Source of the DNA: Pseudomonas putida
Lineage (GTDB): Bacteria; Pseudomonadota; Gammaproteobacteria; Pseudomonadales; Pseudomonadaceae
NCBI RefSeq assembly: GCF_028682635.1
Contig: NZ_JANHLK010000020.1
Span: 1-64,000, forward strand
Direction of reading: 5' to 3'
Length of the DNA stretch: 64,000 bases
The notes beneath the pieces were generated by a model that was not told the origin of the DNA, did not search any database, and worked only from the letters and a program-made list of their open reading frames with translations. The position numbers and the translations under genes were made by a program. Positions 50,499 through 60,139 of this stretch are shown piece by piece (position 1 is the first letter of the stretch; the number at the start of each line of letters is the position of its first letter).

Positions 50499-50957
50499 AT
50501 GAAAGTTGGCGTGATCTCCGATACCCACGGCTTGCTCCGCGCCGAAGCCCTCGCGGCGTTGCAGGGCTGTGAACGGATCATTCACGCCGGCGACATCGGC
50601 AAAGCGCAAATCCTCGAACAACTGGCGGCGATTGCGCCGCTGCATGTCGTGCGCGGGAACAATGACCAGGCGGCCCCGTGGGCGGAGCACATCGCCGATC
50701 ACCTGAGTTTCGACCTCAATGGGTGGTTGACCTTGCTGGTTCACGACATGGCTGACGTACCGGCGGTACTGGATGAAGGTACAAGGCTGGTGATTACCGG
50801 GCATTCTCATAAGCCGCGGATAGAGTGGCGTGGGGAGCGGCTATTCCTTAATCCAGGCAGCGCGGGGCCGCGGCGTTTCAAGCTGCCGGTGACGTTGGCA
50901 TTGCTCGAAATTGAAGACGGTCTGATTGAGCCGCGGTTGGTTTCGTTGTTGGAATGA
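50499..50957 (+). CDS. YfcE/MJ0936-type metallophosphoesterase
   Basis: 152 residues. The metal ligands are in GVISDTHG, HAGDIG, GNND and ITGHSHKP, in the usual order. Members cleave phosphodiesters in vitro; the natural substrate is unknown. ATG at 50499 has GGAG upstream. Confidence 0.92.
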   Translation: MKVGVISDTHGLLRAEALAALQGCERIIHAGDIGKAQILEQLAAIAPLHVVRGNNDQAAPWAEHIADHLSFDLNGWLTLLVHDMADVPAVLDEGTRLVITGHSHKPRIEWRGERLFLNPGSAGPRRFKLPVTLALLEIEDGLIEPRLVSLLE

Positions 50958-51110
50958 GTGTTGGATGGGTTCACAGACAACTTTGCAGCGCGGCCAGGTG
51001 CTTTCAAGTTTTTTTATCCTGTAAAGGAGCGCAAACTGAGCGACCTGGCGTTCGAATGAGCTGTCGCGCTCGGCTGGCATGCAGCTGTCTCACGCACCGG
51101 AGGAAGCGTT

Positions 51111-52319
51111 GTGAAACCATTCCCGCTCAAACCCGGCGACTTGACCCTGGACATGTTTCTTCAAGCCTGTCTGCCTCGCCGTGACGCCGTTCCGCAAACC
51201 TTGACGGACAAAGCGGTCATCCCGGGTATACCCAATGCCCGCTACCGGTTGGACCACGACCTGACACCGTTCATCCAGGATGCGGTTCAGGCCAACAAAC
51301 GTGAAAGCGAGGAGCTGGCCAAGGCCGGGAAGCCGAACGATATCCTGCCGCTGGCAAGCATGTTGGCCGTTTCCGGCGGCGGTGATGCCGGCGCATTCGC
51401 CGCGGGGCTGATTGCTGGATGGACTACCCATGGAACCCGGCCCGTGTTCAAGGTGGTCACGGGTATCAGCGCGGGTGCCCTGATCGCCCCGTTCGCTTAC
51501 CTGGGGCCTGAGTACGACGGTGTGATTCGCTACGTCTCCAACGCAGTTGGTCCCAAAGACATCTTTCATTCGCGAAACGTGCTCACCCGTTTTGCCAGCG
51601 ACGGTATCGCGGACAGCAAGCCACTGTCGCGGCTCATTTCCAGATACATCACTACGCGGATTCTTGCGGCGATAGCTTCGGAATACGCCAAAGGAAGAAT
51701 CCTGCTGATCGGCACAACCGACCTTGATTCAGGGCGACCCGTCACCTGGAACATGGGCGCCATTGCCTCAAGCCAGGCACCGGGCGCGCTCGACCTGTTC
51801 CGTAGCATCATGCTCGCGTCGATGAGCATTCCAGGCGCGGTCTCACCCGTCATGATCGATGTGGAAGTAGACGGCCAACAGTTTCATGAAATGCACGTGG
51901 ACGGCGGGGTGATCACCCAAGTGTTTCTTTACCCGCCTGGCACTTTGGTGGGACTGAACCGTGCTGCCGGAGTCCCTTTGCGACGGGAACGGCATTTCTA
52001 TGTCATTCGTAACGGGACATTGGAGCCGCAGTGGTCCGGGACGAAGCGCCGTACGTTGAGCATCGGCGGGCGGGCCATCAGTGCGTTGATCCAGACCCAG
52101 GGGATCAGCGACCTGGAGCGCATCTACCGTATGGCGCAGCAGGATGGAGCCGACTTCAACCTTGCCTACATTGGCGCCGATTTTGACTTTACGCGCACCC
52201 GCAAATTCGATGGCGAGTACATGAAGCGTTTGTTCGATTACGCCTTTCAACTCAGTTCGAAGGGCTATCCGTGGCATAAATCGTCGCCGAACGAAAGCCG
52301 GCCAATGCCCGAACTATGA
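51111..52319 (+). CDS. Patatin-like phospholipase
   Basis: 402 residues. The oxyanion block SGGGDAGAFAAG, the nucleophile elbow GISAG (Ser about 119) and the Asp in DGG form the Ser-Asp dyad of patatins. No signal peptide is visible, though patatins can leave cells in other ways. The GTG start is supported by GGAGG eight bases before. It would hydrolyse membrane or host lipids. Confidence 0.9.
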   Translation: MKPFPLKPGDLTLDMFLQACLPRRDAVPQTLTDKAVIPGIPNARYRLDHDLTPFIQDAVQANKRESEELAKAGKPNDILPLASMLAVSGGGDAGAFAAGLIAGWTTHGTRPVFKVVTGISAGALIAPFAYLGPEYDGVIRYVSNAVGPKDIFHSRNVLTRFASDGIADSKPLSRLISRYITTRILAAIASEYAKGRILLIGTTDLDSGRPVTWNMGAIASSQAPGALDLFRSIMLASMSIPGAVSPVMIDVEVDGQQFHEMHVDGGVITQVFLYPPGTLVGLNRAAGVPLRRERHFYVIRNGTLEPQWSGTKRRTLSIGGRAISALIQTQGISDLERIYRMAQQDGADFNLAYIGADFDFTRTRKFDGEYMKRLFDYAFQLSSKGYPWHKSSPNESRPMPEL

Positions 52320-52338
52320 GGCTGCCGACACAAGACCC

Positions 52339-52611
52339 TTACTTGATTTGAGTTTTGATTTCAGTTCCGGGCACGAAAAATTTACCGGGATCATCGACCT
52401 TCTTCAGGTCAACCAAGGCTCGGCAAACGCAATGCGAGAAATTTTCCTGCAAGGTGTCAGGGTCTATAGATGCCACTTGCGACAGTTGTATGTGTTGTCC
52501 CTCGGGCGTTTTATAGCAGACACAATTATCAAGTTTGGTGATGCCGTAATCATCCGACTGACAAGCAGTGGTCAGCAAAGTGATGGTGATAAGCATGACG
52601 AAGCGTTTCAT
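52339..52611 (-). CDS. Small lipoprotein
   Basis: 90 residues. The signal sequence ends in LTTAC (lipobox, Cys 17). The mature part holds three more Cys residues (CVCYKT and HCVCRAL blocks). No family is recognised. It converges with the patatin gene, 19 bases apart. Confidence 0.75.
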   Translation of the reverse strand: MKRFVMLITITLLTTACQSDDYGITKLDNCVCYKTPEGQHIQLSQVASIDPDTLQENFSHCVCRALVDLKKVDDPGKFFVPGTEIKTQIK

Positions 52612-52742
52612 TGGCTCCCCTCCGAGGTTGTAGTGAAGAGCTCACTCCAGAGGAAGCTTAGCTGTCATTTGCCATCGCTCCATTCTCCGCTGCTTGCGAA
52701 GTGGCGACCCCCTGATGAAGCCGCCATGCTTCGCCTGCCTGA

Positions 52743-54401
52743 TCAGTTACCCGCTGGCATCGGCAAGTTGATACCTTCTTTTTTCAGGACGTCGCGCACG
52801 TACTGGAATTTCTGGTACTGCGACAGCTCGATCGGCCCGTCATAACCCATGCTTTGCAGTTTGCGGGGAGGGTAATCGACGTAGGTTTTCATCAACTTGA
52901 TGATCGCGGCCGAGATCGGGACCATTGTCCAGGTGCGTTCGGTAAAGTTGTTCATGAACAGGTCATAGCGCTCTTGCGGGTCTTGCCACAAGTCATAGAC
53001 CTGCGGCACGACGGCCACATATTTTTCGCCGCCTTTCCATCCCAGGTTAGTGTCCACCGACAAACCACCGGTTTGCGCGCCATTGTCGCCGCGCAGGTTG
53101 AACACGGCCTTGTAGTTGCCGACACGGGCCGCCCCCGGTGACAGTTCGTTCTCGGTGAAGAAGAACCACTCCTTGCGTGGAGAAGGGCCGTTGCCGGTGA
53201 GTACCGGGGTCATGTCATAGCTGTCGAAGATGATGGGCTGACCTTCGCGATCTTTCTCCGGCAACTTCACGCCAGCCACAGAAGCGAACGTCGCCATCAA
53301 GTCCAGGCCACCGAGTATTTCGTGGTTTTTGCTGTCCGGCTTGATCTTGTCTGGCCAGACGGCAATGGCCGGTACCCGGTTGCCGCCTTCACGCACCGTG
53401 CCCTTGGTGCCGCGGAACGGGGTGTAGCCGGCGTCCGGATAGACATCCTGCCAGGCCCCGTTGTCAGTGGTGTAGACCACCAGGGTGTTCTTATCCAGGC
53501 CGAGCGCCCTGAGCTTGTCCATGATGCGGCCGATGTGGGTATCGAGTTCGACGACGGAATCGGCGTACTTGGACTTGGACATGGACTTGTGAACGAACTC
53601 CGGCGCCGGCATGTTGGGCTGGTGCACTTTCATGAAGTTGACGTTGATGAAAAACGGCTTGTCCGATTTGGCCGCCGTGTCGAGAAACTCCAGGGCGGCT
53701 TTTTCGACATAGTTATCAAAGAACGGAATGCCGACCACGCCGGGTTTGCCGTCTACGACCGGCGTGTCCACGTACTGGCCATTGACCTTGAATTCCTCGA
53801 CCGGTTTTTCCCCCGCCTTGCCGGACAATGCGCCCTTGGTGACCCTCTGGAACATCTCGCGGGTTTCCGGATCCATGTCCGGGAACCAGGTCGGGTCTGC
53901 GTAGGTGTAGGCGTTGAGGTGGTACAGGCCGACGTACTTCATCACGTCATAACCCTGGGCATTGGGCAGCGCATAATCGGCTTCGCCCAAGTGCCATTTG
54001 CCGGTGAAGTAGGTGTCGTAGCCGCCGGTTTTCAACACCGACGCCAAGGTCCACTCGGCTGCCGGCAAGCCACCGCCCTGGCCCTGGAAGGCCACGGTGG
54101 TCATGCCGCTACGATTGGGGATACGCCCGGTTTGCATGGCCGCCCGACCCGGAGTGCAGCTGGGCTGGGCATAAAACGAGTAGAAGGTGACCCCTTCTGC
54201 CGCCAATTGATCGATGCTGGGCGTGGGCATGCCTCGACCGACCCCACCGCCGTAGGGGCCCAGGTCGCCATAGCCGGTATCGTCGGAGACGATAAACAGG
54301 ATATTGGTCTTTTCCGTCTGGGCTGCGTGGGCAAGCCCGGTCAATGACAAAAGCGCGGCAAACACTATTGAGCGTCTGAAACGATCCGATAGCTGTTCCA
54401 T
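52743..54401 (-). CDS. Periplasmic arylsulfatase
   Basis: 552 residues with a signal peptide (about 1-27, ending AHA). The sulfatase motif is SCTPGRAAMQTGR, where Cys 82 would become formylglycine, and metal ligands are in VSDDTGYGD. Later blocks such as PFFINVNFMKVHQPN and VYTTDNGA are typical. It releases sulfate from aryl or alkyl sulfate esters. ATG at 54401 (MEQLSDRF) starts the signal peptide; the longer frame has no support. No sulfatase-maturation gene is adjacent. Confidence 0.9.
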   Translation of the reverse strand: MEQLSDRFRRSIVFAALLSLTGLAHAAQTEKTNILFIVSDDTGYGDLGPYGGGVGRGMPTPSIDQLAAEGVTFYSFYAQPSCTPGRAAMQTGRIPNRSGMTTVAFQGQGGGLPAAEWTLASVLKTGGYDTYFTGKWHLGEADYALPNAQGYDVMKYVGLYHLNAYTYADPTWFPDMDPETREMFQRVTKGALSGKAGEKPVEEFKVNGQYVDTPVVDGKPGVVGIPFFDNYVEKAALEFLDTAAKSDKPFFINVNFMKVHQPNMPAPEFVHKSMSKSKYADSVVELDTHIGRIMDKLRALGLDKNTLVVYTTDNGAWQDVYPDAGYTPFRGTKGTVREGGNRVPAIAVWPDKIKPDSKNHEILGGLDLMATFASVAGVKLPEKDREGQPIIFDSYDMTPVLTGNGPSPRKEWFFFTENELSPGAARVGNYKAVFNLRGDNGAQTGGLSVDTNLGWKGGEKYVAVVPQVYDLWQDPQERYDLFMNNFTERTWTMVPISAAIIKLMKTYVDYPPRKLQSMGYDGPIELSQYQKFQYVRDVLKKEGINLPMPAGN

Positions 54402-54715
54402 ACCAGGATTCCTCGTTGTTTCAAAGTGTTGGCAACCGGGTGATGAGTGCATATTTACATTGTCCCCTGATGCATTGACCACCGAGTAATTAGCCTAGGT
54501 ACTGCGTACAGAATCATTTCCCCATTACTGCATGACCGTGCACGGATTAAGGCGCAGGAAGGAGTCTAGTGCGGTTTTTTCAAATGAACGGGCGATTGCA
54601 GTGCTTCAGTGGCTGATGTAACGCCAGTATTACAAACTGGGTTAACACCAACCTGGAAACGGTAAACACAATCACCACATACAACGCGACTCAACTACTC
54701 ACGGCGATGGGTGTT
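54402..54715. other. Spacer of 314 bases upstream of the sulfatase gene, nothing recognised
   Basis: No REP pair or gene is visible. The minus-strand promoter of the sulfatase should lie here. Confidence 0.5.
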
Positions 54716-55168
54716 TCATCGAGTCGCATGTACAACATCGCCGCAGAAAATATCGGCGCTGCCATCCTCGGGTGAAGTGCGCACGACGACGGCGTACTTG
54801 CCGGAAAGCAGGTCTGGCATGGCGATCGGCGCGCTCCTGTAAAACGTCCATCCACCGGTGCCTGCATTGGGTTCAGTGTTGACCTTGTCGTTCATTGCGA
54901 ACGCGACTGCCCCGGGTTGCTGGCAACTGCCTTTGTTGATGAAGGTGTAGATGCGGGGCGGCAGGATGGTGCCGTTGGGAACGCCGGTCAGGTAGAAGTC
55001 AAAGTTGGTCTGATTGCCTTCGCCGGTCAATGTAGTCGTGGCGGTGTGACCGGGGTTTCGCTGGGTCGCTGCCAAAGGAAGATTCATTGACTGTTGGTGT
55101 GAAGAGCTGGAGCAGCCCAAGAGCGTTGCGGTCATCAATAGTGCTGAAAGGGAGAGACAGGGTTTCAT
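54716..55168 (-). CDS. Small envelope lipoprotein, family A (paralogue of 37582)
   Basis: 150 residues from MKPCLSLSALL with lipobox LLGCS (Cys 18-20 area). FINKGSCQQPGAVAFAMND and KYAVVVRTSPEDGSADIFCGD match the lipoprotein at 37582. GGAGG six bases before the ATG supports the start. Function unknown. Confidence 0.8.
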   Translation of the reverse strand: MKPCLSLSALLMTATLLGCSSSSHQQSMNLPLAATQRNPGHTATTTLTGEGNQTNFDFYLTGVPNGTILPPRIYTFINKGSCQQPGAVAFAMNDKVNTEPNAGTGGWTFYRSAPIAMPDLLSGKYAVVVRTSPEDGSADIFCGDVVHATR

Positions 55169-55260
55169 TGCCAACCTCCAAGAATGGAAGAAGTGCGTTG
55201 GGGGGACTATTGGGTATAGCTCAATAATGTCGCATTGCGTTCCTGGATATATAACTCAGT

Positions 55261-56220
55261 TCACTCGCTGCCCATCCGGGCCAGGATGCGTTCACGCTGA
55301 CAAATTTCTGCTTCCACAGCTCGCACCTCCCGCATGTAAATCTCTACCGCGGGTGGCAGTGAGCGCTCTTTCAGGTAAATGAAGCCATAACGGGTACGCA
55401 GGGCAGGGTCATGGGCGGGCAACGGCACGATCGCCCCTGCGCTGATTTCCTGCTCGAAAGTCGATAGATTGCCTAACGCAAGGGCATTGCTGTTCTCGAC
55501 GAATTTGACAATTTGCATGGGCACGTCTATTTCGATCGCCGGTACGAAATCACCCGTCAAGGGATCGTAGGCGCCGGCACAGCCCAACGTTGCCGGAAGC
55601 AAATGGGTCGCCAACCGCAGCGGAATGCGCGAGGCCACCCAAGGGTAGTCGAGTGTTTGCGCCAGCGTTGGTGAACGTTTTTGCGATAGCAGGGGATGGC
55701 CGGGGCGACAAAACAGACGGCCCACATGCTCACCCAGCAACTCACAGGTGAACTCTTCCCGGCCTTGCAAGGTACTGATTTCGGCGATCCCCAGGTCCAC
55801 TGCACCCGTGGCGACCTGATGAGCGACTTCGCGCCAGCCGGCGACATGGGCAGTGACCTTGATCTGCGGATGTCGGGCATGCAAACGCGCGATGCTGGCG
55901 TATCCGCTGGTGACACTCGGATAGGGACCCAAGGCCACTTTCAGCGCGCCGATATCGCCACCCGCCAACAGGGTGATATCGCGGCGCAAATCCTCCTCGG
56001 CCACTAACAGGCGCTGGCTTTTTTCCCGTAGCAACTGACCAAACGCCGTCAATACGACGCCGTCTGAGCGTCGATCAAACAGCGTGACCCCCAGTTCGCT
56101 CTCCAGCAACTGGATGCTTTTGCTCAGCGCCGGCTGGGAAACCCCCAGCGCTTTGGCCGCTCGACCAAAGTGTGCCTGCTCAATCAATGCCAGAAACTGA
56201 CGTAAGCGACGCGGTGTCAT
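55261..56220 (-). CDS. LysR regulator of the alkylsulfatase (SdsB-like)
   Basis: 319 residues. Helix-turn-helix MTPRRLRQFLALIEQAHFGRAAKALGVSQPALSKSIQLLES at the N-terminus. It is divergent from the SdsA-type alkylsulfatase, as sdsB1 is from sdsA1 in P. aeruginosa, and a palindrome lies just upstream of its start. The gene symbol is not assigned because sequence identity to SdsB1 cannot be checked here. Confidence 0.85.
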   Translation of the reverse strand: MTPRRLRQFLALIEQAHFGRAAKALGVSQPALSKSIQLLESELGVTLFDRRSDGVVLTAFGQLLREKSQRLLVAEEDLRRDITLLAGGDIGALKVALGPYPSVTSGYASIARLHARHPQIKVTAHVAGWREVAHQVATGAVDLGIAEISTLQGREEFTCELLGEHVGRLFCRPGHPLLSQKRSPTLAQTLDYPWVASRIPLRLATHLLPATLGCAGAYDPLTGDFVPAIEIDVPMQIVKFVENSNALALGNLSTFEQEISAGAIVPLPAHDPALRTRYGFIYLKERSLPPAVEIYMREVRAVEAEICQRERILARMGSE

Positions 56221-56223
56221 CTC

Positions 56224-56239
56224 ATAACCTTTATGTTAT
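56224..56239. promoter_or_regulatory. Candidate operator between lysR and sdsA-type gene
   Basis: ATAACCTTTATGTTAT has perfect 5-base arms around CTTTAT. It lies three bases upstream of the LysR start codon and 145 bases before the sulfatase gene. Confidence 0.5.
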
Positions 56240-56383
56240 CGAAAATGGCTGAAACGGAATTTTTCGTAATGAAATGAATATGCTATTCATGGCCAGGCGG
56301 GTCAAGGTGACGCGTACCCAATGAATACAATCGAGCGCAAATTTCCCCATTGACGCTCATGGCCCTCTGGCGCAGGAACCCCC

Positions 56384-58420
56384 ATGCACAACAAGACCCT
56401 TCATCTGGCATTGGCAATCACCCTTGGGAGCGGCATCAGCCCTATGCTCTTTGCTGCCGTGGCAAACGACGCAAATCCTGAACCGGTAGCGACACAAAAT
56501 TCGCACTTCGACAGCAAGGGTAAAGCGCCTTCGTCCTACACGATCGAAGCGCAAAATGCTGTACGCAAGACCCTTCCGTTCGCGGACAACCGTGATTTTG
56601 AAGAGGCCAGGAAAGGCTTCATCGCGGCACCGTCCTACAACAAGATCATGGCCGAAGCCGGAAATGTCGCCTGGAACATGGGCAGCTATGACTTCCTGCT
56701 CGGGGGCAAGGACTACGACAGTATCAATCCGTCCTTGCAGCGCCAGGCGGTACTCAACATGGCCTTCGGTCTGTATGAGGTCGTTCCGGAAAAGATTTAC
56801 CAAGTGCGTGGGTTTGACCTGGCCAATATCACATTCATCAAGGGCGATACGGGCTGGATTGTGTTCGACACCCTGATGTCGAAGGAAACCGCCAAGGCTG
56901 CGCTGGATTTCATCAATGAAAAACTCGGCAAGCGCCCGGTCGTGGCGATAGTGATCTCTCACTCCCATGCCGACCATTTCGGTGGTGTCCGCGGTCTGGT
57001 CGATGAAGCCGATGTGCGCAGCGGCAAGATCCCGCTCATAGCACCCACCGGTTTCATGGAGCATGCCGTGGCTGAAAACGTCTACGCCGGCAACGCCATG
57101 ACCCGGCGCGCCTTTTTCCAATATGGCGTGATGCTGCCGCACAGCCCCTATGGCCATGTCGACATGGCTATCGGAAAAAATGCCTCGCTAGGCAACATGG
57201 GCCTGATCGAACCCAATCGCTACATCGAGAAAGATTTCGAGTCCCTGACCATCGACGGTGTGGAAATGGAGTTCCAAAGCACTCCCGGCACCGAGGCGCC
57301 GGCAGAGATGAACACCTGGTTCCCGCAGTTCAAGGCATTCTGGGCAGCTGAAAACATCGTCGGCACCATCCATAACATCTACACCCTGCGCGGTGCTCTG
57401 GTCCGTGATCCACTGGTCTGGTCGAAAAACATCAACAACGCCCTGTATCGCTACGGGCAACAGGCCGATGTCATGTTCGCCTCCCACAGTTGGCCACGCT
57501 GGGGCAATGAGCGTATTCAGGACGTCATGCGCGCGCAACGCGATGCCTATGCCAACCTGAACAATGCCGTGCTGCACGCCGCCAACCAGGGCGTCACCAT
57601 CAACGAGATCCAAAACGTCTACAAGTTGCCCGAAAGCCTGAAAAACAACTGGGCGACCCATAGCTACCACGGCTCCGAAGAGCACAACAGCCGTGCCGTG
57701 ATAAACCGCTACCTGGGTTACTGGGATGCCAACCCGGCGACACTGATGCCGTTGTCTCCGAAAGATTCGGCACCGCTGTACGTGGAAATGATGGGGGGCG
57801 CGGACAAAATCATGGTCAAGGGCAAATCCCTGTTCGATCAGGGCAAATACCGCGAAGCCTATGAAATTCTCAATAAGCTGGTGTACGCCGAACCCCAGAA
57901 CACCCAGGCCAAGGACTTGCTCGCGGACGTCTATGAGCAGGTTGGTTATCAGAAGGAAAGTGCGGGCGTGCGCAACAGCTTCCTGGCGGCGGCGTATGAA
58001 CTACGCCATGGCATGCCCAAGGGAGTGCCGCCGAAACCCACCGGGCCGGACATGATCCGCGCGATGAGCACCGAGTTGTGGCTGGAATACCTCGGCATTG
58101 CCCTGGACGGCAGCAAGGTTGCGGATCAACACCTGGTTCTGAATCTCAGGACACCCGACAACGGTGAACAGTTTGTGGTTGAGTTGAGCAATTCAACGCT
58201 GACCACCATCAAGGGGCAGCAAGCGAAAAAGGCTGACCTGACCATCACCCTTGACCGCTCGGATCTTGAAGGCGTGATGGCAAGGAAAACCAGCTTTGCT
58301 CAACTCGTCGCGGCGGGAAAAGCTACCTTCGAAGGCGACCACAAACCCTTCGAACGGTTGATGGCCGCCATTACGCCTTTTACCCCTACCTTTGAACTGC
58401 TGCCCGGCACCCAGCAGTAA
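56384..58420 (+). CDS. SdsA-type alkylsulfatase (metallo-beta-lactamase fold)
   Basis: 678 residues with a signal peptide (about 1-25). The zinc motif SHSHADHFGG is in the metallo-beta-lactamase domain (about 130-400). A helical dimerisation domain follows, then a C-terminal SCP2-like domain (from about 545) that in SdsA1 offers a pocket for the hydrocarbon chain. The enzyme releases sulfate from primary alkyl sulfates such as SDS and lets the cell use them as carbon and sulfur source. The divergent LysR supports the assignment. Confidence 0.9.
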   Translation: MHNKTLHLALAITLGSGISPMLFAAVANDANPEPVATQNSHFDSKGKAPSSYTIEAQNAVRKTLPFADNRDFEEARKGFIAAPSYNKIMAEAGNVAWNMGSYDFLLGGKDYDSINPSLQRQAVLNMAFGLYEVVPEKIYQVRGFDLANITFIKGDTGWIVFDTLMSKETAKAALDFINEKLGKRPVVAIVISHSHADHFGGVRGLVDEADVRSGKIPLIAPTGFMEHAVAENVYAGNAMTRRAFFQYGVMLPHSPYGHVDMAIGKNASLGNMGLIEPNRYIEKDFESLTIDGVEMEFQSTPGTEAPAEMNTWFPQFKAFWAAENIVGTIHNIYTLRGALVRDPLVWSKNINNALYRYGQQADVMFASHSWPRWGNERIQDVMRAQRDAYANLNNAVLHAANQGVTINEIQNVYKLPESLKNNWATHSYHGSEEHNSRAVINRYLGYWDANPATLMPLSPKDSAPLYVEMMGGADKIMVKGKSLFDQGKYREAYEILNKLVYAEPQNTQAKDLLADVYEQVGYQKESAGVRNSFLAAAYELRHGMPKGVPPKPTGPDMIRAMSTELWLEYLGIALDGSKVADQHLVLNLRTPDNGEQFVVELSNSTLTTIKGQQAKKADLTITLDRSDLEGVMARKTSFAQLVAAGKATFEGDHKPFERLMAAITPFTPTFELLPGTQQ

Positions 58421-58623
58421 TTCATCAGGGCCGGATGCGGCCCTGTTGCAGGCTGAGACGACCTTGCGCACCCAATGACATATCGTGCGCAAGGTGCCAA
58501 AAGCTTTCGCAGCGGGCCTGTTGCCAGCTGCATTTCACTCGAATGCGAGATGGCAGCACCGATATTCTTTTGTGGGGATATCGCGCAAGCGGTGCAGTGA
58601 AACGAACGGTTCATCGAGGCATT

Positions 58624-59583
58624 TCACGCCACAGCTTCGGCGTCAGCCTTGATAACTGATTTGCGATACGTCAGCAAAACGATGCCGGTGACCACAATCA
58701 CCCCACCCAGGATCTGCCCCGCGCTGAGCATTTGATCCAGCACAATCCAGCCCATCAGCAACGTCGCCAACGGCTCGATGTTCATTACCGGTGCATTGCG
58801 TGGCATGTCCAGCCGAGGCACTGAAATGAACAGCACGATAAAACCGGTGCCGTACAGCACAACCAGGGTGGCCAGAGCCAGCCATCCGGTCGAGGTTGCG
58901 GGCAGGTTTAGTCCGCCAGGCAGGGCACCCGTCAGTCCCGCCAGATTGACGCTGCTGAAGACGATGAAAATGGTTAGCAGACTGCGCACCGAACCACGCA
59001 CCTGAGACAACTTGTGGTCGGTGATCCACAGCGCGCAGGCGAACACGCTGGCGGCGCAGAACGCGAGCGCGACGCCCAGCAGCCATTGCGGGCCGACGCT
59101 GGTCGTGGTCGAAAGGCGTCCGGGGACGTCCAGCACAAACACCAACCCCACCAGAATCAAACCCATCAACGTAGCGGTGCGTGCGGTCGGTCTCGGGCCA
59201 CCCAGCGCCCAGGTGAGCAACGCCAGCAGGATGGGAAACACGTTCGCCACCAGCAGCGCCAGCGCCACCGGGACCCGTGCGACGGCAGAATACAGACACA
59301 GGCTCTGCGCGGTAATCAGAAGGCCCAACAGCAATTGCCAGCGCCATGCACCTGCCGGCAGACGCAAACTTTGTCTTTGCCACAGCACCAGGCTTGCCAG
59401 CACCAGCAAGGTCCCGCCAGAACGCATCAAAATCGCCAGCAACACACCCGCGCCATCATCAAAAGCGACCCGCGCCGCCACATGGTTGCCGGCGAATGCG
59501 CAGCCCATGCACAAAAGAATGATCAAGGCGAGATGGCGGGGGAAGGGCGGCGGTACGGTTTGCGCAAATGTAGGGCGGGGCAT
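58624..59583 (-). CDS. EamA-type drug/metabolite transporter
   Basis: 319 residues, ten membrane helices, two EamA repeats (IILLCMGCAFAGNHVAARVAF at the start of the first; PVMNIEPLATLLMGWIVLDQ in the second). It exports or imports an unknown small molecule. The ATG at 59583 (MPRPTFAQT) is preferred; the frame is open further upstream across an operator-like palindrome. Confidence 0.9.
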   Translation of the reverse strand: MPRPTFAQTVPPPFPRHLALIILLCMGCAFAGNHVAARVAFDDGAGVLLAILMRSGGTLLVLASLVLWQRQSLRLPAGAWRWQLLLGLLITAQSLCLYSAVARVPVALALLVANVFPILLALLTWALGGPRPTARTATLMGLILVGLVFVLDVPGRLSTTTSVGPQWLLGVALAFCAASVFACALWITDHKLSQVRGSVRSLLTIFIVFSSVNLAGLTGALPGGLNLPATSTGWLALATLVVLYGTGFIVLFISVPRLDMPRNAPVMNIEPLATLLMGWIVLDQMLSAGQILGGVIVVTGIVLLTYRKSVIKADAEAVA

Positions 59584-59640
59584 GGCAGATCTCGAAGGGT
59601 GATAGGACAACTCGGGTGTGGAGTGGGAGTTTTTTAGTAT

Positions 59641-59653
59641 GTTGTCGTACAAC
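59641..59653. promoter_or_regulatory. GntR-like palindrome upstream of the EamA gene
   Basis: GTTGTCGTACAAC has 5-base arms. The TTGTnnnACAA pattern is typical of FadR-type GntR sites. No GntR gene lies beside it in this window. Confidence 0.4.
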
Positions 59654-59737
59654 TTGAGCGATTTGTACCCTGTTCGGGTAGGTTGGGCAAGAGAGACTGC
59701 AAGGGCGACAAGATTCAGTGCCAGGCTTCAGGGTCGT

Positions 59738-59783
59738 TATCAGGGGTTTCGCTGGGTCGTTGCCAATGGAAGATTCATTGACT
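59738..59783 (-). pseudogene. Fragment of a family A lipoprotein gene
   Basis: About 45 bases (GGGGTTTCGCTGGGTCG... on the plus strand) match 55050-55094 inside the lipoprotein gene at 54716 nearly exactly, coding SMNLPLATTQRNP on the minus strand. No further homology surrounds it. A third, destroyed copy of the lipoprotein gene once stood here. Confidence 0.7.
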
Positions 59784-59842
59784 GTTGCTGGTTGCCATTC
59801 AGAAAAATGGGCCAGGATCATTTGTCGACGGATCAAAGAAGC

Positions 59843-59859
59843 GGGCGCCTTGGGCGCCC
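59843..59859. terminator. GC hairpin downstream of the small gene at 59867
   Basis: GGGCGCC and GGCGCCC arms around TTG, followed by TTTTC on the plus strand. It lies just past the stop of the minus-strand gene and may work in both directions. Confidence 0.5.
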
Positions 59860-59866
59860 TTTTCAT

Positions 59867-60139
59867 TTACTCCGCCGCTTGGGCACGCAAGCGTCGGCCA
59901 ATCACGTCCATCAAATCGCAACCATCGCGTAATGGGATCGCCAGCAGTTTTGAGAAGTCGGACAACACCACCGTGTCGCAGCCAATTTCGGCACGAAAGG
60001 CGATGTTTTCCAGCACTTGCGTCACGGTGCGGATACGGTAATCCGCCATGGCTTGCAGGACGTCGAGGGGGGCTTGGGTGTCGATCAGCAGAGAGGCCGG
60101 AACCAGGTCGATTCCGGTGAGGGGCATGTATCTATCCAT
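59867..60139 (-). CDS. Small Pseudomonas protein with a long structured leader
   Basis: 90 residues, soluble, mostly helical (APLDVLQAMADYRIRTVTQVLENIAFRAEIGCDTVVLSDFSKLLAIPL in blocks). It resembles the many small DUF3077/DUF6124-like proteins of Pseudomonas, a recollection I cannot confirm. ATG at 60139 has GGAG eight bases upstream. Its transcript should start near 60370 and carry about 230 bases of highly folded RNA before the start codon, so its translation is probably regulated. Confidence 0.75.
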   Translation of the reverse strand: MDRYMPLTGIDLVPASLLIDTQAPLDVLQAMADYRIRTVTQVLENIAFRAEIGCDTVVLSDFSKLLAIPLRDGCDLMDVIGRRLRAQAAE

